Below are positions 6,966-9,763 of a DNA stretch of 9,763 bases, piece after piece. Numbering within the stretch: position 1 is the first letter of the stretch; every line of letters starts with the position of its first letter. A program made the translations under genes and the position numbers. The notes under the pieces are model-generated. The model saw only the letters and a program-made list of their open reading frames with translations. It was not told the origin of the DNA and did no database searches. The DNA is from an uncultured Collinsella sp. (lineage in GTDB: Bacteria > Actinomycetota > Coriobacteriia > Coriobacteriales > Coriobacteriaceae): assembly GCA_900555355.1 (NCBI GenBank), contig USKV01000043.1, forward strand, positions 1-9,763, read 5' to 3'.

Positions 6966-7007
6966 CAGCGAAAACGCCCCTAAGCGAGCAAGGTGACGTG
7001 AAATCAG
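6966..7007 (+). repeat. left copy of an inverted repeat flanking the IS200-type element
   Basis: Contains AAACGCCCCTAAGCG at 6972-6986, the exact reverse complement of 7807-7821 on the far side of the insertion element. The similarity continues towards the element (GCAA, then TGACGT) with small gaps. The copies are therefore about 35-40 bp, homologous and diverged. Confidence 0.6.
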
Positions 7008-7030
7008 AACCACCCTTAAAAAGGGTGGTT
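7008..7030 (-). repeat. right-end hairpin of the IS200-type element
   Basis: AACCACCCTT (7008-7017) and AAGGGTGGTT (7021-7030), a perfect 10-bp stem with an AAA loop, on the 3' side of tnpA. It shares GGGTGGTTT with the left-end hairpin. Confidence 0.7.
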
Positions 7031-7038
7031 TGCTCTTA

Positions 7039-7138
7039 GGGTATAACCCACGGGCCCCGGGCTCGCGTCTAAAGGCGCGGGCCCGGACTTCGTCCAGGCC
7101 TAGTGCATCTTGACCCGTGGCGCGCCGGTCGAACCGGC
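7039..7138 (-). other. highly structured non-coding 3' segment of the IS200-type element
   Basis: Between the tnpA stop codon and the right-end hairpin, several stems fit together. GCCGGT/ACCGGC is at 7124-7138. A closing stem CCACGGG (7048-7054) pairs with CCCGTGG (7114-7120). Inside it are GGAC/GTCC (7085-7095) and a 9-bp stem with one mismatch (7059-7067 with 7076-7084). A small GGGT/ACCC stem at 7039-7049 slightly overlaps the closing stem. No open reading frame of note is present. It could be a transposition-end structure or a non-coding RNA. The 9-bp stem pairs slightly better in + strand RNA (G-U) than in - strand RNA (A-C). Confidence 0.45.
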
Positions 7139-7142
7139 AGCA

Positions 7143-7601
7143 TCACCCCCTCTTGAAGGGGTCCTCGTACTCCTTCACGCTCAGCTTGTCCAGCGCGATG
7201 TCGTGGGACTCCTGCTCCCTGATGTACTTGGCGATCGTCGCCTCGTTCAGGCCGACGGTGGACACGTAGTAGCCCTCCGCCCAGAACTTCCTGTTGCCGA
7301 ACTTGTACTTGAGGTTGGCGTGCCTGTCGAATATCATCAGCGAGCTCTTCCCCTTCAGGTAGCCCATGACGCTCGCGACGCTGTACTTCGGCGGGATCGC
7401 CAGCAGCACGTGCACGTGGTCGGGCATCAGGTGCCCCTCGATTATCTCGATCCCCTTGTACTCGCACAGCTTCCTGAGGATCTCCCCTATGTCGCTCCTG
7501 ATTTGGTTGTAGATCACTTTGCGCCTATACTTCGGCGTGAACACGATGTGGTACTTGCACATCCACTTCGTGTGGGAAAGGCTGTAGGCCTTCTGGGCCA
7601 T
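7143..7601 (-). CDS. tnpA: IS200/IS605-family transposase TnpA (Y1 HUH endonuclease)
   Basis: 152 residues, the full length expected for IS200-type TnpA. It cuts and rejoins single-stranded DNA at the element ends as a dimer. The HUH motif is visible as HVH (His62, His64) in MPDHVHVLLAIP. The catalytic tyrosine is Tyr126 in KYIREQES, followed by Gln130, as in IS608 TnpA. The N-terminal beta strand CKYHIVFTPKYRRK is the family signature. The start is taken at MAQKAYSLSH (ATG 7601), preceded by AGGGGTGG. An in-frame ATG at 7643 would add 14 residues unlike the family. The leader can fold so that the ribosome-binding site is paired, as known for IS200. No frameshift or missing catalytic residue is seen. 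Confidence 0.95.
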   Translation of the reverse strand: MAQKAYSLSHTKWMCKYHIVFTPKYRRKVIYNQIRSDIGEILRKLCEYKGIEIIEGHLMPDHVHVLLAIPPKYSVASVMGYLKGKSSLMIFDRHANLKYKFGNRKFWAEGYYVSTVGLNEATIAKYIREQESHDIALDKLSVKEYEDPFKRG

Positions 7602-7606
7602 GGCGA

Positions 7607-7668
7607 CCACCCCTTCGACTCGAATTCTTGACGGCCTGAACAATCGTCAATATCGGTCGGAGGGGTGG
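7607..7668 (-). promoter_or_regulatory. 5'-UTR stem sequestering the tnpA ribosome-binding site
   Basis: In tnpA mRNA the leader segment CCACCCCTCCGAC (complement of 7656-7668) can pair with GTCGAAGGGGTGG (complement of 7607-7619), which contains the Shine-Dalgarno sequence: 12 of 13 pairs with one C-A mismatch. The 36-nt loop holds an inner 6-bp stem (7628-7633 with 7645-7650). Sequestering the start region is an established way of repressing translation in IS200. Its presence here is inferred from complementarity. Confidence 0.6.
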
Positions 7669-7680
7669 CTTTGTAAAGCC
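7667..7680 (-). promoter_or_regulatory. small leader hairpin overlapping the SD-sequestering stem
   Basis: GGCTTT/AAAGCC with a GT loop. It shares two bases (7667-7668) with the ribosome-binding-site stem, so the two could compete. Confidence 0.35.
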
Positions 7681-7688
7681 GTTTGTCT

Positions 7689-7734
7689 CCACCCGCGTAG
7701 CGGGTGGTTTAAAGCTGGCCGCTGCGCGGCCAGC
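7689..7734 (-). repeat. left-end hairpins of the IS200-type element
   Basis: Two perfect stems in tandem: CCACCCGC/GCGGGTGG with a GTA loop (7689-7707), and GCTGGCCGC/GCGGCCAGC with a TGC loop (7714-7734). The first matches the right-end hairpin. The second is unique to this side and could also block read-in transcription from the lipoprotein gene. Confidence 0.65.
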
Positions 7735-7748
7735 AGACTAAAGTCTTG

Positions 7749-7786
7749 AAAAAATGAAAGGGCGCTGACCTTCTGGTCGCGCCCTT
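7749..7786 (-). terminator. intrinsic terminator of the lipoprotein gene
   Basis: On the minus strand an 8+4-bp stem (7758-7786, one-base bulge, four-base loop) is followed by TCATTTTTT (7749-7757). It lies about 95 bases after the lipoprotein stop codon and directly abuts the presumed left end of the insertion element. Confidence 0.75.
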
Positions 7787-7826
7787 GAAATTGAACGTCA
7801 GATTGCCGCTTAGGGGCGTTTGCAGC
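7783..7826 (-). repeat. right copy of the inverted repeat flanking the IS200-type element
   Basis: CGCTTAGGGGCGTTT (7807-7821) is the exact reverse complement of 6972-6986. Similarity continues towards the element, partly overlapping the terminator stem. Confidence 0.6.
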
Positions 7827-7834
7827 GTCGAGCA

Positions 7835-7862
7835 GTTACGGCGTTTGGTAAAACGCCGTAAC
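7835..7862. repeat. perfect 12-bp hairpin after the lipoprotein gene
   Basis: GTTACGGCGTTT (7835-7846) and AAACGCCGTAAC (7851-7862) with a four-base loop, 18 bases after the lipoprotein stop codon. There is no T-tract on either strand, so it is more likely an mRNA 3'-end stabiliser than a terminator. Confidence 0.6.
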
Positions 7863-7880
7863 GAACTACCGCGTAACCCC

Positions 7881-8438
7881 CTAGCTCAGCATTGCATCCA
7901 TCATCTCGGAGTTGACAGAGTCGTCGGCAGACCACTCGCCGTCGTCATTGCAGGAGTACTTGAAGGTGACCTTGGTGTCCTTGGTCTTAGCAGCCTTGGT
8001 CACATCGACCATAACCTGACCGGCCATCTTGTACAGCTCGTCATCGGAAGGCATCGAATCGAGCGCGGCGACCTTCTCCTGGTACTGAGTGGCAAAATCC
8101 TCAACGATCTGGTTCATGGACTTGCAGGTAATGGTGACCTCGGCAGTTGCGGTGCCCTTGTCCTCGTCGACCGTCACGTCGCCGATCTTGTAGTCAAAGC
8201 CCTCGAGGTAGCTCTTGGCGTACTCCTTGGGATCGATGCCCAGCTGCTCGAACTCGTCGCCCGAAGCCTCCTCCAGACCAGAGAGGAAGTCGTCGCCACC
8301 GTTCTTGACCTCGTCAAACTGTGTCGTAAGATCCTCGGTGATGAGCTCCTCAACCGAAGGACCTCCACAGCCGGAAAGTACGACCACGCATGCAACCAAG
8401 ACGGCCATGAGGGGCGCAAGCAGCAGCTTCTTCTTCAT
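7881..8438 (-). CDS. putative secreted lipoprotein of unknown function
   Basis: 185 residues. A lipoprotein signal peptide is clear: MKKKLLLAPL, a hydrophobic core and the lipobox LSGC with Cys24 as the lipidated residue. The mature protein should be anchored on the outer face of the cytoplasmic membrane. It is acidic, with a helical first half (29-80), a beta-rich stretch (82-105, KIGDVTVDEDKGTATAEVTI), a helical segment (107-150) and a last strand. Cys105 and Cys163 could form a disulfide. The layout resembles small Firmicutes/Actinobacteria lipoproteins of the DUF5105/DUF4878 type, but I cannot assign it. The start is at Met8438, with GGGAGG at 8445-8450; the in-frame upstream ATG at 8462 lacks such a site. 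Its own terminator lies at 7749-7786. Confidence 0.88.
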   Translation of the reverse strand: MKKKLLLAPLMAVLVACVVVLSGCGGPSVEELITEDLTTQFDEVKNGGDDFLSGLEEASGDEFEQLGIDPKEYAKSYLEGFDYKIGDVTVDEDKGTATAEVTITCKSMNQIVEDFATQYQEKVAALDSMPSDDELYKMAGQVMVDVTKAAKTKDTKVTFKYSCNDDGEWSADDSVNSEMMDAMLS

Positions 8439-8458
8439 GACATTCCTCCCAACAAGCG

Positions 8459-8482
8459 GCACCGCGCTTCCCGACGCGGTGC
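8459..8482 (-). promoter_or_regulatory. 5'-UTR hairpin upstream of the lipoprotein gene
   Basis: GCACCGCG (8459-8466) and CGCGGTGC (8475-8482), a perfect 8-bp stem eight bases upstream of the ribosome-binding site in the probable transcript. Confidence 0.4.
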
Positions 8483-8501
8483 ACGTCGTAACAATAAGGC
8501 C

Positions 8502-8531
8502 ATACTAGCCGCTAACGAACACCCCCGGCAA
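8502..8531 (-). promoter_or_regulatory. candidate promoter of the lipoprotein gene
   Basis: On the minus strand TTGCCG (8526-8531), an 18-bp spacer and TAGTAT (8502-8507), about 65 bases before the start codon. Each hexamer is a partial match. Confidence 0.35.
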
Positions 8532-8612
8532 AGCAAAGGCGCAGTCGGCTCGATTTAACGTCCGAACGGTTTACCGGTCCGCCCAACGCGCAATAAAACG
8601 TTCCGCCGCATT

Positions 8613-8650
8613 GTAATAAAAAAGGGTGGTCGGACAATTCGACCACCCTT
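8613..8650 (-). terminator. intrinsic terminator of the EIIA gene
   Basis: A perfect 11-bp stem (8622-8632 with 8640-8650, 7-nt loop) followed on the minus strand by TTTTATTACA, 23 bases beyond the EIIA stop codon. Confidence 0.88.
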
Positions 8651-8673
8651 GCACATCCTTTGGATGTCGCAGT

Positions 8674-9210
8674 TTACTTGCGAACGACCTTAACGATGGC
8701 GTCACCAGCAGCGACGGCAGACTCGGCCTCGACGGTAAGCTCGACGTCGGCAAACTCGGCGGTGTTGGACACGGCCACCACGACGCAGTCCTTATAACCA
8801 GCAGCGGCGATCTTGGCGCGGTCGATCTTGAGCAAGGGCTGGCCGGCCTTCACGACGTCGTCGGCCTTGACGAAGCCCTCGAAGCCATCACCGTTCATGT
8901 TGACGGTATCGACGCCAACGTGCACCAGAACCTCGATGCCGCTATCGGACTGCAGACCCACGGCGTGACCCATGGTGACGGTCACCTTACCGTCGCAGGG
9001 AGCGTAGACCAGATCGTCCTCGGGCCACACGGCACAGCCCTTGCCCAGAACCTCGCCACCAAAGACGGGATCGGGCACGTCGGCCATCTTGATGACCTTG
9101 CCCTTGACGGGCGAGCACAGCACGTCGGCGCCGGCAGAAGCAGAGATGGAGGCCGGAGCAGCGGCAGCCGCGGGCTCAGCCTTCTTCTTAAACATGTCAA
9201 ACAGACCCAT
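8674..9210 (-). CDS. crr: PTS glucose-type EIIA component (EIIA-Glc/Crr-like)
   Basis: 178 residues, a free-standing EIIA domain of the glucose family. It accepts a phosphoryl group from HPr and passes it to an EIIB domain, and in some bacteria also signals sugar status. MGLFDMFKKK resembles the E. coli EIIA-Glc N-terminus. An Ala-rich linker (11-28) precedes the beta-barrel, which begins LCSPVKGKVI and contains DPVFGG and GKGCAVWP. The two active-site histidines match E. coli His75 and His90 with the same spacing: His82 in MGHAVGLQSDSG, and the phosphorylated His97 in VLVHVGVDTV. A GAGGAG ribosome-binding site is at 9218-9223. The gene has its own promoter and terminator, so it is probably monocistronic. 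The upstream 6-phospho-beta-glucosidase gene suggests beta-glucoside or general PTS use. Confidence 0.93.
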   Translation of the reverse strand: MGLFDMFKKKAEPAAAAAPASISASAGADVLCSPVKGKVIKMADVPDPVFGGEVLGKGCAVWPEDDLVYAPCDGKVTVTMGHAVGLQSDSGIEVLVHVGVDTVNMNGDGFEGFVKADDVVKAGQPLLKIDRAKIAAAGYKDCVVVAVSNTAEFADVELTVEAESAVAAGDAIVKVVRK

Positions 9211-9259
9211 ACGTTTTCTCCTCTTGATTAAGCGCAACGTTATGCGCATGCCTATGGTG

Positions 9260-9288
9260 ATTATAGTGCCAAATGATCAAATTGCTAA
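9260..9288 (-). promoter_or_regulatory. sigma-70-type promoter of the EIIA gene
   Basis: On the minus strand TTAGCA (9283-9288), a 17-bp spacer and a perfect TATAAT (9260-9265), about 50 bases upstream of the EIIA start codon. Confidence 0.7.
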
Positions 9289-9292
9289 GGTG

Positions 9293-9313
9293 AGGGCTCG
9301 AATCACGAGCCCT
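9293..9313. repeat. 8-bp hairpin just upstream of the EIIA promoter
   Basis: AGGGCTCG (9293-9300) and CGAGCCCT (9306-9313), loop AATCA. It could end transcription arriving from the phospho-glucosidase side, though no clear T-tract follows on the minus strand, or it could be an operator next to the -35. Confidence 0.45.
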
Positions 9314-9361
9314 TTCAAGCCCTTCCCAAAACCTTTTCCCCAGTGGCGCTCATATTGTCGA

Positions 9362-9451
9362 TTAATCCTCGATAAGCCCCCGACGAACAAAAGCATTCCA
9401 GATGCCGTCGTCATCGACGTCGGTGGTCATGTAATCGGCTGCCGGTCCGAC
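9362..9451 (-). pseudogene. C-terminal remnant of a Cof-type HAD-IIB phosphatase
   Basis: The minus strand reads AADYMTTDVDDDGIWNAF followed by VRRGLIED and a stop codon (TAA at 9362-9364). This is how Cof-type HAD phosphatases end: after the last helix (AADYVT), an acidic DDDG turn, then a final helix. The rest of the roughly 260-residue enzyme is missing: upstream the frame runs into the 3' end of the phospho-glucosidase gene, and there is no start codon with a ribosome-binding site. It is probably the leftover of a deleted gene. It is short, so the assignment rests on the pattern of about 25 residues. Confidence 0.55.
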
Positions 9452-9489
9452 ATTCGGCAGAACGCCGGAACTCAGTCGCCGGAACTCAA

Positions 9490-9763
<274 letters not shown>

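Larger units (their letters stand above)
7008..7746 (-). mobile_element. IS200/IS605-family insertion element, tnpA only
   Basis: A Y1-transposase gene (tnpA, 7143-7601) flanked by subterminal hairpins on both sides. Read in the tnpA direction, the left-end hairpin (7689-7707) and right-end hairpin (7008-7030) both begin AAACCACCC and close with GGGTGG, as expected for the paired recognition hairpins of this family. A second stem (7714-7734) and a small palindrome (7735-7746) lie at the outer left end. Such elements move as single-stranded circles and leave no terminal inverted repeats or target duplication, so the outer limits given are approximate. No tnpB is present. The transposase looks intact, so the element may be active. 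Confidence 0.8.

Noticed and set aside
6699..6983. 94-codon plus-strand frame through the repeat cluster
   Set aside because: It consists of translated palindromic repeats, has no ribosome-binding site and no plausible protein features.
7110..7631. Plus-strand 173-codon frame opposite tnpA
   Set aside because: Antisense shadow; tnpA has the full set of HUH and Tyr motifs on the other strand.
7785..8558. Plus-strand 257-codon frame opposite the lipoprotein gene
   Set aside because: Antisense to a gene with a clear signal peptide, lipobox, ribosome-binding site and terminator.
8626..9231. Plus-strand 201-codon frame opposite the EIIA gene
   Set aside because: Its translation is the His/Gly/Leu-rich shadow of the EIIA coding sequence.

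Overview
The window looks like chromosomal DNA from a high-GC Gram-positive anaerobe of the Coriobacteriia, most likely Collinsella or a close relative. This is a judgement from protein style, GC-rich codon use and gene content; no database was searched. It carries the maturation machinery for a [NiFe] hydrogenase, a housekeeping/accessory stretch with an IS200-type insertion, and part of a PTS/sugar-phosphate region.

Left part (1-5865, + strand): a small unrecognised helical protein, a NikR-type nickel-responsive regulator with an unusual His/Cys-rich N-terminal tail, then hypF, hypC, hypD and hypE. HypF and HypE make the cyanide ligand from carbamoyl phosphate. HypC and HypD assemble the Fe(CN)2CO unit that goes into the hydrogenase large subunit. 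NikR next to these genes suggests that nickel supply and hydrogenase maturation are coupled. hypF/hypC and hypD/hypE are separated by short gaps holding hairpins and, before hypE, a perfect TATAAT hexamer. A HAD-family phosphatase (5971-6639) follows hypE.

Middle part (6640-7880): a 503-bp non-coding stretch holds six 15-bp units in alternating orientation that fold into two REP-like structures, followed by a pair of GTCCCCAA-type repeats. Next comes an apparently intact IS200/IS605-type element with only tnpA (minus strand). Matched hairpins mark its two ends, the tnpA ribosome-binding site can be sequestered by a 5'-UTR stem, and the region after tnpA is highly structured. The element lies directly beyond the T-tract of the terminator of the neighbouring lipoprotein gene. 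A short diverged sequence with a perfect 15-bp core occurs in inverted orientation on both sides of the element.

Right part (7881-9763, - strand): an unrecognised lipoprotein; a single-domain EIIA(Glc)-type PTS protein with its own TATAAT promoter and a strong intrinsic terminator; a short remnant matching the C-terminus of a Cof-type HAD phosphatase; and the 3' end of a family-1 6-phospho-beta-glucosidase cut by the window edge. EIIA and the phospho-glucosidase fit phosphotransferase uptake and cleavage of beta-glucosides.

I see no wholly new system. The best leads are the His/Cys tail of NikR, the alternating inverted-repeat cluster, the structured non-coding 3' part of the IS200 element and the inverted repeat pair flanking it.
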